This document shows, piece by piece, positions 12,701 to 24,577 of a DNA stretch of 64,000 bases. Within the stretch, counting starts at the first letter, position 1. Each line of letters starts with the position of its first letter. Under the pieces are notes generated by a model. It ran no database searches. It was given only the letters and a program-made list of their open reading frames with translations, and was not told the origin of the DNA. The position numbers and the translations under genes are program-made. This DNA comes from Cafeteria roenbergensis. Its lineage: Eukaryota; Sar; Bigyra; Bicosoecida; Cafeteriaceae. The DNA is taken from contig VLTN01000003.1 of assembly GCA_008330645.1 (NCBI GenBank), forward strand, positions 496,001-560,000. Direction: 5' to 3'.

Positions 12701-15700
12701 CATGCTGCTCACGCGGGGGCGCCGCGTGCTTGCTTGCGGCCCCACCGGGACCGGCAAGAGCGTGCTCATGAAGCGCCTGCTGCTGCGCACGCTGCCGCGC
12801 GAGCAGTGGATGCCGATTGTGATTGGCTTCTCGGCGCAGACGAGCGCGCTCTTGACCCAGAACCAGGTGGACCGCAAGATGGAGCGCCGCCGCAAGGGCG
12901 TGTACGGGCCGCGCCCGGGCCAGACGTGCGTCATCTTCGTGGACGATCTCAACATGCCGCAGATCGAGGAGTACGGCGCCCAGCCGCCCATCGAGCTGCT
13001 GCGCCAGATGACTGACAGCAACGGCTGGTACAACCTGGAGGACAACACCTTCATGCGCCTCGAGGACACCCTCGTGGCTGCCGCGATGGGCCCTCCCGGC
13101 GGCGGGCGCAACGCCATCTCGCCGCGCATGATGCGCCACCTCAACGTGATCTGCTTCACAGAAATCACGCCCTCCACTCTCCAGCGCATCTTCTCGGGAA
13201 TCGTGTCCTGGTTCGTCAAGGGTGGGACGTCGGCCAAAGAGCCCGTCCCCTTCCCTGACGACATTGGCCGCCTGGACAAGGCCGTGGTCGCCGGCACCAT
13301 GGACCTCTACAAGCGGGCGCAAGAGCACCTCCGCCCCACGCCGGCGAAGACGCACTACAGCTTCAACCTCCGCGACTTCGCGCGAGTGGTGCAGGGCGTC
13401 CTCATGGCGACGCCGGACTCTTGCTCGGGCGCGGACGCCTTCACCCGCCTCTGGATTCACGAGAGCATGCGCGTGTTCCACGACCGCCTCATCAACGACG
13501 AGGACCGCTCGTGGGTCATCGGCCTCCTCCGCGAGCTCACCTCGACCCACTTCGGGAGGGACTTCAACGGCATTCTGTCCCACCTTCCTGCCCTCAACAA
13601 GCGCGTGGTGCGGGCCGCTGTGGCGGCGGGCCGCAAGGCCGGCGGCGACGGCGACGACGGCGGCGATGACGACAAGGCGGCGGCCGAAGCCGCCGCCGCG
13701 GCCGACGACGAGGACCTTCCCGCCGGGCCGCCCTCTGACGACGACGTGCGTCTGCTCTTCTGGGGTGACTTCCTCTCGGAGTCGGCAAAGAAGCCGTACG
13801 TGGAGGCGCACGAAGCCTCTGTGCTTGTGGGCCAGATCCGGGCGTCGCTGGACGAGTTCAACTCCCAGACCAAGAGCCCCATGGACCTCGTGCCCTTCCT
13901 CTTCTTCCTCGAGCACGTTTCGCGAATCGCCCGCGTTCTCAAGATGCCGGGAGGCCACTCGCTGCTCGTGGGCGTGGGCGGCTCCGGCAGGCAGTGCGCG
14001 ACCAAGCTGGCGACCTTCATGGCCGGGTACAAGCTGATCCAGATCGAGCTCTCCAAGAGCTTCGGCATCCCGGAGTGGCAGGACGAGCTCAAGCGCATCA
14101 TGCGGGAGGCGGGCACGGGCCCCCAGCCGGTGGTGTTCTTCTTCCCCGACACGCAGATCAAGTGGCAGGGCATGGTTGAGGACATCAACTCCATCCTCAA
14201 CTCCGGCGAGGTGCCCAACCTCTTCGCCCCCGACGAGCGCGCGGAAATCTTCGAGAAGGTGCAGCCCCTCGCCCGGGCTGCCGGCCTGGGCAAGGACCTC
14301 TCCCCCGACCAGCTCTACGCCTACTTCGTGGAGCGCCTCAAGACGAACCTGCACATCGTGCTGGCCATGTCGCCCATCGGCGACGCCTTCCGCGACCGCC
14401 TGCGGAAGTTCCCCTCCCTCGTCAACTGCTGCACCATCGACTGGTTCACCTCCTGGCCCTCGGACGCGCTCGAGGCCGTGGCCCTCAAGCACGTGCAGGA
14501 GACGGACCTCGACGCGGTGACCCGCCGCAGCGTCGCCACCATCTGCCAGCACTTCCACCAGAGCGCGCGCAGCCTCACGGAGTCCTTCCGCTCCGAGGCC
14601 CGCCGCCACAACTACGTCACGCCGACGTCCTACCTGGAGCTGCTCGGCCAGTTCAAGCGCAGCCTCAAGGCCAAGCGCTCGCAGGTCAGCTCCGAGCGCC
14701 AGCGCTACGTCGTCGGCCTGGAGAAGCTCAACGACGCCGCGACGCAGGTGGCAGGCCTGCAGAAGCAGCTGGAGGAGATGCAGCCGGTGCTGGTCCAGTC
14801 GCAAAAGGACACGGCGGCGCTGATGGAGGAGATCCAGGAGAAGCTGCCCGGCGTGGAGGAGGTGCGCGGCCGCGTGTCCGCCGACGCAGAAGTCGCGGCC
14901 AAGGAAGAGGCAGCGGTCAAGGCCGTGGCGGACGAGTGCGAAGCCGACCTGGCCGAGGCCATGCCGGCGCTGGAGTCCGCCATCCGCGCCCTCAACACGC
15001 TCGACGAGAAGGACCTCAAGTTCGTGAGGAGCCTCTCCAGCCCGTCCTCCGTCATCGTGATGGTGCTGTCGGCCGTGCTCGTGATGCTCGGGGAAAAGCC
15101 CGACCGCATCAAGGACCCGGCCGACCCCACGAAGAAGATCGATGACTTCTGGGGCCCAGCCAAGAAGCTGCTCAACAACTCCAAGGGCTTCCTCGCCCGC
15201 CTCATGGACTTTGACCGCGACAACATCAGCCCCAAGTCCATAGGCAAGGTGCGGGAGCAGTTCCTCACCAACGAGGACTTCAACGAGGACCGCGCGGGCC
15301 AGGCGTCCATCGCTGCCAAGGGCATGTGCGCCTGGGTGGTGGCCATGGACAAGTACGAGCGCGTGGCCAAGGTGGTGGCCCCGAAGAAGGCCGCGCTGGC
15401 CGAGGCCAAGGGCAAGCTCGAGGTGACGCAGGCCAAGCTCGCCGAGAAGCAGGCCGCCCTCAAGAAGGTGGAGGACGAGCTCGGCGTGCTGCAGTCCAAG
15501 TACGACGCCGCGGTGGCGCGGAAGGAGGAGCTGGCGCGCGAGACCGAGCTGTGTGCCAAGAAGCTCGAGCGCGCCGAGCAGCTCATCACGTCGCTGGGCG
15601 GCGAGAAGGACCGCTGGACGCAGCGCGCTGAGGACCTGGGCCGCCTGTTGGAGGCCCTGACTGGCGACGTGCTGCTGGCCTCCGGCGTGGTGTCCTACCT

Positions 15701-18700
15701 GGGTGCGTTCACCATCGAGTTCCGCGGCCGCTGCACCGACGACTGGGTCCGCCAGTGCGTGCAGGCGGGGCTGCCCTGCAGCGTGCCCGGCGCTGCCGAG
15801 GCCGTTGCGGCGGGGACCGCTGCCTCTGGGGCCGCCGCGGCGGCAGCCTCGGCCGCCGACGGCGGCGCTGCCTCGGACGGGCCCCGGCTCGAGTTCAGCC
15901 TGTCGTCGGTGCTGGGCAACCCCATCAACATCCAGCAGTGGCACATCGACGGGCTGCCCACGGACTCGTTCAGCACGGACAACGGCGTCATCGTGGCCGA
16001 GTCGCGCCGCTGGCCGCTGATGATCGACCCGCAGGGGCAGGCCAACAAGTGGGTGAAGAACATGGAGAAGGACAACAACCTGGTGGTGCTCAAGCAGACG
16101 GACGCCTCCTTCCTGCGCTCCATGGAGAACGCGATCCAGTTCGGCCAGCCGGTGCTGCTCGAGAACGTGGGCGAGGAGCTGGACCCCTCCCTGGAGCCCG
16201 TGCTCCTCAAGGTGCTCTTCAAGCAGGGGGCGCAGTGGTGCATCCGCCTGGGCGACGCCACGGTCGAGTACGACGAGCGCTTCCGGCTGTACGTGACCAC
16301 CAAGTACCGAAACCCGCACTACCTGCCCGAGACCAGCACCAAGGTGACGCTGCTGAACTTCATGATCACCCCCGCCGGCCTGCAGGACCAGCTGCTGGGC
16401 GTGGTGGTCGCGGCCGAGCGCCCCGACTTGGAGAAGAAGCGGAACGAGCTGGTCGTCCAGTCCGCCGCCAACAACCGCACGCTCTCGGAGCTCGAGTCGC
16501 GCATCCTTCGGGTGCTCTCCGAGTCGGAGGGCAACATTCTCGAGGATGAAACCGCCATCCAGGTGCTCAACGAGTCCAAGCGCCTCGCCAACGAGATCGC
16601 CGAGAAGCAAAAGGCGGCCGCGGCCACGGAGAAGGAGATCGAGGACACCCGCGCCGGGTACACGCCCGTGGCAAGCCACACTGCGCGGCTCTTCTTCGTG
16701 ACGGCGGACATGGGCAACATCGACCCCATGTACCAGTACTCCATGACCTGGTTCACCAACCTCTTCCTCGCCTCCATCCGCAACTCGAAGAAGAGCGACA
16801 ACCTTGGGGCCCGCATCCAGTCGCTCAACGACCACTTCACCTACTCCCTCTACAAGAACGTCTGCCGGTCCCTCTTCGAGCGCCACAAGCTCCTCTTCTC
16901 CTTCCTCCTCTGCATCCGCATCCTGCAGGGCAGGGGCGAGGTCGACGAGGCTGAGTGGCTCTTCCTCCTCACTGGCGGCGTCGCCATGGAGAACCCGCAC
17001 CCCAACCCGGCGCCCGAGTGGCTGACGGAAAAGGCGTGGGGCGAGCTCTGCCGGCTGGAGAGCCTCTCCGCCTTCAGCGGCATTCGCGACCACGTGGCCG
17101 CCAACGCCTCGGGCTGGCGCGCCGTGTACGACGCGGAAGCTCCTCACGAGACGGACCTGCCCGGCGAGTGGGGCTCGCTGGGCCGCCTCTCGCGGCTGCA
17201 GCGCCTGCTCGTGCTGCGCACCATCCGGCCGGACAAGGTGGTGCTCGCTGTGCAAAAGTTCGTCGGGGCCCAGATGGGCGAGCAGTTCCTCAAGCCGCCC
17301 CCCTTCGACCTGCGCGGCTGCCACGAGGACTCGAACGCGGGCCAGCCTCTCATTTTCGTGCTCTCCCCCGGCTCCGACCCCATGCCCGCGCTGCTCACCT
17401 TTGCCGAAGCCTCCAAGGCGGTGGTGCAGCAGATCTCCCTGGGCCAGGGGCAAGGCAAGTTTGCGGAGGAGATGATCGAGCGCGGCCGCTCCGACGGCAG
17501 CTGGGTGGTGCTGCAGAACTGCCACCTCGCGTCAAGCTGGATGGCCGCCCTGGAAAAGATCTGCGAGCAGCTGGCCGACGCCCAGGCAGGCAAGGCCGGC
17601 ACGGAGCCCCCGCACGCCGCCTTCCGCCTTTGGCTCACCTCCTACCCCTCGGGCGACTTCCCGGTGTCCATCTTGCAGAACGGCATCAAGATGACCAACG
17701 AGCCCCCCAAGGGCCTCCGCGCCAACGTCGAGCGCTCCTACCTCTCCGACCCCATCGCGGACCCAAAGTTCTTCGCCGGAGTCAAGAACGCCGAGCCGTT
17801 CCGCCGGCTCCTCTTTGGCCTCTGCTTCTTCCACGCCATGGTGCAGGAGCGGCGCCAGTTCGGGCCGCTCGGCTGGAACATCCCGTACGAGTTCACCGAG
17901 TCGGACCTCCGCATCAGCGTGCGGCAGCTGGCCATGTTCCTCGACGACCCCTCGTACGCGCCCGCCAACCCGACCATCACGGCCGTGGAGGCCGTGCCGT
18001 ACGTGACCCTCCGCTACCTCATCGGCGAGTGCAACTACGGCGGCCGCGTGACCGACGACAAGGACCGGCGCGCCCTCAACAGCATCCTGGACATGTGCTT
18101 CTGCACGGAGATCAACAACCCGGAGCACGCCCTCTCCCCCTCGGGGCTGTGGAAGACGCCGCCCAGCTCGGTTCGCGAGTACCGCGACTTCATGGCCTTC
18201 ATCGACTCCCTGCCGGCCGTACCCGCGCCGGAGGTGTTCGGGCTGCACGCCAACGCCACCATCACCAAGGACAACAAGGAGACGGCAGACCTGTTCACCG
18301 ACATCCTGCTCACGCAGTCCACGGGCGGCGGCGGCGGCGGCGGCAGCGGCGGCAAGACCGCAGACGAGACCATCGCTGAGGTGGCCTCCGACGTGCAGGG
18401 CAAGGTGCGGGGCGAGTACGACCTCGAGGAGGTGGGAGCCAAGTTCCCCGTGGACTGGAAGGAGTCCATGAACACGGTTCTGCGCCAGGAGCTCGCCCGC
18501 TTCAACCGCCTCTTGTCCGTCATCCAGACCTCCCTCACCTCGGTGCGCAAGGCCCTCAAGGGCCTCGTGGTGATGAGCTCTACCTTGGAGGGCGTGTCCC
18601 GCGACATGTTCTTCGGCCGCGTCCCCTCGCTGTGGCTCAAGGCCAGCTACCCCTCCCTCAAGCCGCTCGGCGGCTTCGTGGCGGACCTGACCCAGCGCAC

Positions 18701-19208
18701 CGACTTCCTCGACGAGTGGATCGCCAAGGGCACCCCCAAGATCTTCTGGCTGAGCGGCTTCTACTTCACCCAGTCCTTCCTCACGGGCGTGATGCAGAAC
18801 TTTGCGCGGAAGGAGACGGTCCCGATCGACTCGGTGGCCTTCGACGCCGAGCTGCTGTCGCGCTCCCGGGACAGCGTGCGCAGCGCCCCAGAAGACGGGG
18901 CCTTTGTGTGGGGGCTCTTCCTCGACGGCGCGCGCTGGGACATGAGCCGCATGCGGCTGGCCGAGCAGGAGCCCAAGCAGCTCTTCGCCCCCGCCCCGGT
19001 CATGTGGATGAGGCCGAAGCGCCAGGAGGACCTGGCCGAGTTCCAGCACTACCACTGCCCCACGTACAAGACGACCGAGCGCCGAGGCATGCTCTCGACG
19101 ACCGGGCACTCGACCAACTTCGTCATGATGGTGCGCCTCCCGACAGACAAGAGCGAGGCGCACTGGATCCGCAGAGGAGTCGCGCTCATTCTGGCGCTGG
19201 ATGACTGA
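3715..19208 (+). CDS. Axonemal dynein heavy chain, single-headed inner-arm type (DNAH3/7/12-like)
   Basis: ATPase motor of the ciliary axoneme, about 4985 aa. After an N-terminal tail and linker come the AAA modules. The P-loops are GPAGTGKT (AAA1, 10368-10391), GMPWSGKT (AAA2, 11217-11240), GPTGTGKS (AAA3, 12738-12761) and GVGGSGRQ (AAA4, 13971-13994). The AAA1 Walker B is CFDEFNR near 10520. Stalk coils lie at ~14650-15000 and ~15350-15650 with the microtubule-binding domain between. AAA5, AAA6 and the C-terminal cap follow, ending RRGVALILALDD. The AAA5-AAA6 region reads closest to DNAH7. It is longer than the usual ~4000 aa because of its N-terminus and several Ala/Gly/Asp inserts (~12330-12450, 13620-13720, 15780-15880, 18320-18355). 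Start: frame and composition look coding from 4254, where a CGCAG acceptor joins in phase to ATG|GTGAGC at 3715-3717 (intron 3718-4253). The first solid in-frame ATG otherwise is 4386. No further intron interrupts about 15 kb. Confidence 0.96.
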
Positions 19209-19536
19209 GCGATCGTGCGGCTTGCGTGCTGTTCGCAGGGTTGTAGAGCGGGGCTGGGGGGTTGTGGCGGCGGAGAGGCAGGGTGCGGTGACCAGGCCCG
19301 GTGCCAGGGGCCCGGGCGTCTCTGGCGGCGCTGTGGCGGGCGGCGTGGATGTGATTGGTGCCTGTGGATGCAATGCGTGAAACTTGTGTGCTTGGGTTCC
19401 CGTCGGCGCAGGAAATGCGATGCTGCAGAGCCGCAAGAGCCCAGTGCCGCAATTTGGCGTGGCTTGCGACGCACGCACACGCCGCCGCCGGAAAACAGGC
19501 CCAGCTGCCCCCTGGCCCGCCTGGGAGCCAAGCAGC
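19209..19536. other. Intergenic, dynein to protease
   Basis: 328 bases between the dynein stop and the chosen start of the next gene on the same strand. It must hold the dynein 3' untranslated region and the promoter and leader of the protease. The protease frame stays open upstream to an ATG at 19384, but that stretch lacks the presequence-like composition seen from 19537. No RNA gene or repeat is seen. Confidence 0.5.
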
Positions 19537-22314
19537 ATGCTGCTGAGGCGGCACGCTGCCAGGGCGGCGAGCGGCTTGGGCGCGCGGTTCGCAAGCAGCG
19601 CTGCGGCGGTGGCGTCGGAGCTGCGGCAGGTCCAGGAGGCAATTGAGGCGATAGAGGCGGGGAGTGCTGGCCACGGGAGTGCTGTATCGACCGTTCCGGA
19701 GCGCCTGGGGGAGTGGTGGTACAGCGAGGGCGCTGCGGGGCGCCCAGGCATGACGCGCCGCCGGCTGCGGCCGGGCGCCGAGGCGCCAGCAATGCCGTCA
19801 GCCCGCGACTGGGAGGCCATGAAGCGCGCCGGGACCGTGGGCCCCGCGTGCGAGGTGTTCTCGCCTGTTCGGGTCGCGCACGACATGGCACGCTCTGACT
19901 GCGAGCGCTTGGTCCCTGCCGAGTGGAGCGATATTGCCTCCCGGCCCGCGACAGCGCCGGAGGAGGGCAGCATGGCCGACTCTCTGAGGCTGTCCGCGTG
20001 CGGCCGGCTGTTCATTGCTCTCTCGGACCTGACGTGCGACGACCATGGCCACACCGGCGCCCTGTACCAGCTGCCGGAGCGGCCGGGCCAGGGCGCGCGC
20101 TTGCTCTGCCTCATCCCAGGCGCGGTTAACGCCACGTTCGCGAGGCCAGCGCCGGGCGCGCCGAGCGGCATCATTTTGTGGACCTGCATGTCGGCGGACG
20201 GCACGCTGCGCAGCTCCCGCGTGGGCTGGGCGCCGGTTTCCTGGGAAGACGCCGCCCGGAAGGGCCAGCGCGCGGGAGCTGGTGCTGGTGCTGGCGCCCG
20301 GGCCGTCGTGGGCCCGGCGCGTGCTCTCTTCGAGGAAGGCCCCGGCGGGGTGCCCGGGCCGGACGGTGCCTCGTTCTTCGTGGACGTCGCTGCCAGCAAG
20401 GACGGCCTCGTCGCCACGGTCAATTGCAACGACAGGCACGTTTCCGAGGTCTGGGCGGTCACCTGCGGGGCCGACGTTGGGGCGGACGGCGCCGAGGGTC
20501 CGGCGCCGAGGGTTCGTGCTCTGTGGCCGCGCTCGTGGGGCGGCCAGTGTTTCGTCGAGCACATCGGAGGCGGCCAGCTGCTCGCCATGGTCTCGGCTCC
20601 GGCCGGCAGCAGCGCAGGCAGCAGCGGCGACGGCACCGACGGCACCATGCAGCTCGCGACCGCGCGGTTGAGCGACTTTGCGCTGGCCAGCGGCGAAGCC
20701 CTGCGCCGGCGCGATGGCCCAGCAACCGCGGCCGCGCTGGCAGGGGCCGACCGGCGCGCGTGGGAGCAGGTGAGCGCGGGGGCAAGCGCCGGCCGGCCGG
20801 CGTCTTCGGAGCCGGAGGACATGGACGTGCTGTCGCTGTCTGGCCACGGGGAGGGAAGGCGGGGCGCCGTTGCAGCCGTGCTGGGCCGGCGCTTCGACGG
20901 CGCGGGGAGCAGCCTCGCGCTCTGGCGGCCCGTCAGCCCGGCAGAGGGCGCTGCCGCAGCCAGGCCCTCGTGGCGCTCCGAGGAGGTGCCAGTGCCCAGG
21001 AACGTGTGCGAGCTCGTGCCGGGGGCCAACGCCGACCCCGAGGCCAACGCCCTGTCGCTCGTGCTGCGGAGCCCGGTGGCTCTGCCGCGAAGTGCCTGGC
21101 TGGACGTGACCGACGGTGAAACGGGCTCCGGCAGCGCAACGCTGCGGGAGGCATCCGCTCCGGGCGAGGCAGCGCGAGCGATGCGGCAGGCGGGCCTGCC
21201 CCCCCTGGCCGTGCTGCACCTGTGCGTGGAGTCGCCCGCGGGGGCCGTGAGCGCGGCAGCCGATACGCCGGGACCGGTTGCGGCAGCGCGAGTGCCGCTG
21301 ACTGTCGTGCTGCCCCTGGCAGCCCTGTCCGAGGAAGGGCCGGGGCGAGCTCTGCCAGGAACAGCCATTGCCACCGACGGCGCCGAGGTGAGGGAACCCG
21401 CCGTCTCGGTGCCCCGGCCGGTGCTGCTAGACGTGTATGGCGCGTACGGCTCGCCCAGCAGCGCGGCGCTCGACCCCAACTGGGCCCCGCTGCTGCGCCG
21501 CGGATGGGCGATTGCCTTCCCTCGACTGCGCGGGGGCGGAGACTGCGGCGCCGCGTGGGCAAGGGCTGGCAGAGGCGCGGGGAAAGGCGCGACGCTGGAG
21601 GACGCGTGGGCCGCCGCGCAGGCGCTGGTGGGCTGGGGCGTTGCCAAGCAGGGCTCTGTTGCGGTGCGCGGGGTGTCTGCAGGGGGCGCGGTTGCGGCCT
21701 GGTGCTTGACCCGGCAGGCGCGGCGGGGCTACGGCCCGTTCGGCGCAGGCGTGCTGACGTCGCCGTTCCTCGACGTGCTCGGGACCATGTCGGACCCCAT
21801 GGCTCCCCTGGCCGCGGTCGAGTACTCCGAATTCGGCAGGCCGGGCGCGGATGGTCTGCCTGTCGCTGCATGGGACCCGATGGTCGCAGCGCTTGCGCAA
21901 GCCATGGCGTTTGGAGATCCCGGTCTGGGCTCGTGCGCCGCGCACACCACTGAGCTGGCGGCTGCGCGGAGGGCGCATGCTGAGCGACGGTGGCAGGCGC
22001 CCTTCCCGCCCACATTGGTCCTGGGTGTTGAAGGCGACTCCCGCACGCCGCAGGCGACGGCGAGGGCATGGGCGGCGACGGTGTCCAGCGCCAGCAGCGG
22101 CCTGCCTGGTGCCCGGGCCGTGGAAGTTGTGGATTTGCGCGGCGGGCACGGCACAACGAGCCCGGAGCACGAGTGCTCGTTTTTGATCGAGGCGCTGGGG
22201 GAGGCGGACGACGCGCGGGCGGTGCTCGCGTCTGTGGACTGCGACGCGACTGCCGGCAGCAAGAGCGCGCAGGGGGGCGTTGCGTCGTTCCTCCGCGGCT
22301 TGCTTCGCGTGTAG
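19537..22314 (+). CDS. Prolyl oligopeptidase family serine peptidase (oligopeptidase B-like, S9A)
   Basis: Predicted serine peptidase of 925 aa. The N-terminus (MLLRRHAARAASGLGARFAS) is rich in Arg, Ala and Ser, so mitochondrial targeting is likely. The first ~600 residues would form the beta-propeller that restricts access to short peptides. The alpha/beta-hydrolase domain has LLDVYGAYG, then RLRGGGDCG, the nucleophile elbow GVSAGG with Ser at ~714 (codon 21676-21678), Asp at ~834 in GVEGDS (22036) and His at ~871 in GGHGTT (22147). All three triad residues are in family order. The RGGG stretch and SAGG elbow favour oligopeptidase B, which cuts after basic residues, but I cannot confirm its acidic specificity pocket. 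The protein is longer than bacterial OpB (~700 aa), mainly in the N-terminus and propeller. Upstream in-frame ATG codons at 19384 and 19420 are less convincing. Confidence 0.85.
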   Translation: MLLRRHAARAASGLGARFASSAAAVASELRQVQEAIEAIEAGSAGHGSAVSTVPERLGEWWYSEGAAGRPGMTRRRLRPGAEAPAMPSARDWEAMKRAGTVGPACEVFSPVRVAHDMARSDCERLVPAEWSDIASRPATAPEEGSMADSLRLSACGRLFIALSDLTCDDHGHTGALYQLPERPGQGARLLCLIPGAVNATFARPAPGAPSGIILWTCMSADGTLRSSRVGWAPVSWEDAARKGQRAGAGAGAGARAVVGPARALFEEGPGGVPGPDGASFFVDVAASKDGLVATVNCNDRHVSEVWAVTCGADVGADGAEGPAPRVRALWPRSWGGQCFVEHIGGGQLLAMVSAPAGSSAGSSGDGTDGTMQLATARLSDFALASGEALRRRDGPATAAALAGADRRAWEQVSAGASAGRPASSEPEDMDVLSLSGHGEGRRGAVAAVLGRRFDGAGSSLALWRPVSPAEGAAAARPSWRSEEVPVPRNVCELVPGANADPEANALSLVLRSPVALPRSAWLDVTDGETGSGSATLREASAPGEAARAMRQAGLPPLAVLHLCVESPAGAVSAAADTPGPVAAARVPLTVVLPLAALSEEGPGRALPGTAIATDGAEVREPAVSVPRPVLLDVYGAYGSPSSAALDPNWAPLLRRGWAIAFPRLRGGGDCGAAWARAGRGAGKGATLEDAWAAAQALVGWGVAKQGSVAVRGVSAGGAVAAWCLTRQARRGYGPFGAGVLTSPFLDVLGTMSDPMAPLAAVEYSEFGRPGADGLPVAAWDPMVAALAQAMAFGDPGLGSCAAHTTELAAARRAHAERRWQAPFPPTLVLGVEGDSRTPQATARAWAATVSSASSGLPGARAVEVVDLRGGHGTTSPEHECSFLIEALGEADDARAVLASVDCDATAGSKSAQGGVASFLRGLLRV

Positions 22315-22572
22315 GCTCGCGCGCTGCCGCGCACTCGAGCACTGGGGCGCTTGCCTGCGTGGGGCACGCGGTCCGTGGGCTGGGATGGGGTGGCGAGTGC
22401 AGGCGGCCCGGGCGCCGTTGGACGCAACGCCAAAGGGCAAGTGCTTGCAGTGGGGGTGTCGCTCTCAATTTTCAACAGCCGAGATTGGGTCGGCGCTGTC
22501 GACGGGGGACATGCGCTGGAAGCACGAAGCACTCAAGCCCACACAGCTCTGTAGCCACGAGCGAGGGCGCCC

Positions 22573-24577
22573 TCACGCCGCCAGAACCGGAACCGACGGG
22601 GTGTGGGCGAGCGACAACGCCCCGTACGCAAGCGCCGCGAGGCCTGCGGAAGCTGGGAGCGTGATGATCCAGGAAGCAGCGATCTTTTTGAGCATGCCCG
22701 TGTTGAGCTTGTCCGGGCCGTCAGCCAGAGCCACGCCGGCGATGGCGCCGATCATGACGTGCGTCGTGGAGACGGTGAGGCCAAGGAGCGTGGCCGTGAG
22801 GGCAGTGAGCGCCGTGGCCAGCTGGGCGGCGAAGCCCTTGGAGAAGGTCAGCTTGGTGATGCCGGTTCCCACCGTGGCCATGACTTTGTAGCCATAGGTC
22901 GCCAGGCCCACGACGATGCCGACGCCTCCGGCGGCGAGGACCCAAGTCGGCGCCGCGCTTGCGGCGTTGAGCTGCTGCTGCGCCGCCACTGCCACGACTG
23001 CTGCGTATGGTGCCGCCGCGTTGGACACGTCCTGGGACCCGTGAGAGAAGGAGAGCACGCACGAAGTGACCACCATCAGGCGGACGAACTCCGCCTCCGA
23101 CGCCTCGAGCTCTGCCGCGCCGGCAGACGGCGCAGTCCCGGCGTCCGCGTCGGGGCTGCCGCAGTCGCTTGCGCCCCCGGGGCTCGCAGCGCCCGAGATG
23201 GAGAGCGAGGCCGTGGCCCCCTTCTGCTCGTCGGGCGCCGAAGAGCTCGCGCCGCCGACGTCCTTCCCGCCGTCCACCTTGCCCTCCCGCGCGCCGCCGG
23301 CGCCGACGATCCCGCCGAAGATGCCGGCGCGTTGCCCGCGGGCCTTGCCCGCCGCGCCACGGCGGCCCCGGGCAGAGGAGGGGGCAGCGTTGCCGTCGGG
23401 CGCGGTGAGCAGAGAGGCCTCGGACGGGGAGGCAGCTCCCTGGCTGTCTGTGGCGGCAGCCCCGTCGGACTGCGCGTCCTCGGCACCGCCCTGGCCTCTG
23501 GCCCCGTCGCTGTCGCGCTTTCGCCCGTGAAGGCGCTGGTCGGCAAGGTCGCCGCCGCCAGAGGCGCGGCCGGCCTCCGCCCTGTCGTCCTCGATTGCGA
23601 CGGAATCCGGCGCTGCGTCGTCCGGCTGGGACGCAGCGCCAGTCGCTGTTGCCCGCGCGGTTGCGTGCATGGCGCGCGATGGCGAGCGGACGGCGAAGTA
23701 GACCCCGAAGAAGACGACCGCAGCGGTGATGGCGGCGCTGGAGTAGGACAGGCGGTAGGCCTTGGGGCCGATGAGGCCGAGGAAAAGGGCCATCGCCGCC
23801 GCAGTCCCGCCGTAGTAGAGCGGGAGGGAGGCGCGCACGGCGGCCAGCGGGGAGGCGGCGAGGAGCAGCTGCGAGCGGATGCGCGAGTAGACGAAGTACG
23901 AGATGCCGCAGCCCATCAGAGGGGAGGTCACCCAAGAAGACACTGCGGGCAGCAAATGGGAGAGTGCGGAAGAGGGGGAGGGGGTGGGGGGAGCGGACTC
24001 TGGGGCCGTGAGGCGGCAGTCGGCGCGTTCTTTGGCCGAGCTGGCGAAGGCGGCGAGCGCGGGCACACTGGGGGCCCTTCCCCACCCCACGCCCCGCCTC
24101 CCTCAACTCACAGACGCCTCCCAGGGTGGACCACTTCGCAGAGCCAGTGGCCAGGAGGCCAACACCGAGCAAGGCCCCGACGAGGGAGTGCGTGGTGGAT
24201 ACGGGGAGCGAGTAGACAGTCGCAATCACCAGCCATGCGACCGCCCCTGCCATGGTCGCGAGCATGCAGCGCATGTACAGCGCCACGCCCTCGTCCCCCA
24301 TCGCGGTCAGCGCGTCCATGTCGAGGATTCCGGTCGCGAGCGTCGCGGCGACGTCTCCGCCCGCGAGCGAGCCGAGAAACTCGCACACTGCGGCGATGAG
24401 AACCGCCTGCGTAACTGTCAACGCTTTGGACCCCACGGCTGTGCCGAAGCAGTTGGACACGTCCTGCGCTCCGATCGCCCAAGCCATGGCCGCAGCAATG
24501 GCGCCCGCCACCACCATGACGGGCATGCCCGGCCACGACGGGTCGAGGCCCGCAGCCACGCCGTCGGCGATGCTCAT
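22573..24577 (-). CDS. PiT-family inorganic phosphate transporter (two exons)
   Basis: Sodium- or proton-coupled phosphate permease of the PiT/SLC20/Pho4 family, 611 aa. Exon 1 is 24577-24112 and exon 2 is 23942-22573. The 169-nt intron has a GTGAGT donor and CGCAG acceptor in phase 1, joining STLGGV to LSSWVTSPLMG. Both inverted halves are present. The N-terminal half carries GAQDVSNCFGTAVGSKALT and the PVSTTHSLVGA element; the C-terminal half carries SFSHGSQDVSNAAAPYA and STTHVMIGAIAG. A long hydrophilic, acidic Ser/Ala loop (roughly 23080-23690) separates them, as the large loop does in eukaryotic PiTs. In both signature repeats the usual Asn before the key Asp (GANDVxN) is Gln. The chosen ATG begins MSIADGVAAGL just before the first helix; an in-frame upstream extension exists but is Arg/Pro-rich. 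The gene is convergent with the protease gene. Confidence 0.93.

Noticed and set aside
12015-17525. Open frame of ~1800 codons antisense to the dynein motor
   Set aside because: It is the mirror of a strongly biased GC-rich coding strand: His/Val/Leu/Gly/Glu-rich with no family resemblance. The plus strand encodes an unmistakable dynein.
17532-21647. Open frame of ~1370 codons antisense to the dynein 3' end and the protease
   Set aside because: It crosses two real plus-strand genes and the gap between them, and its composition changes abruptly at their borders; a by-product of base composition.
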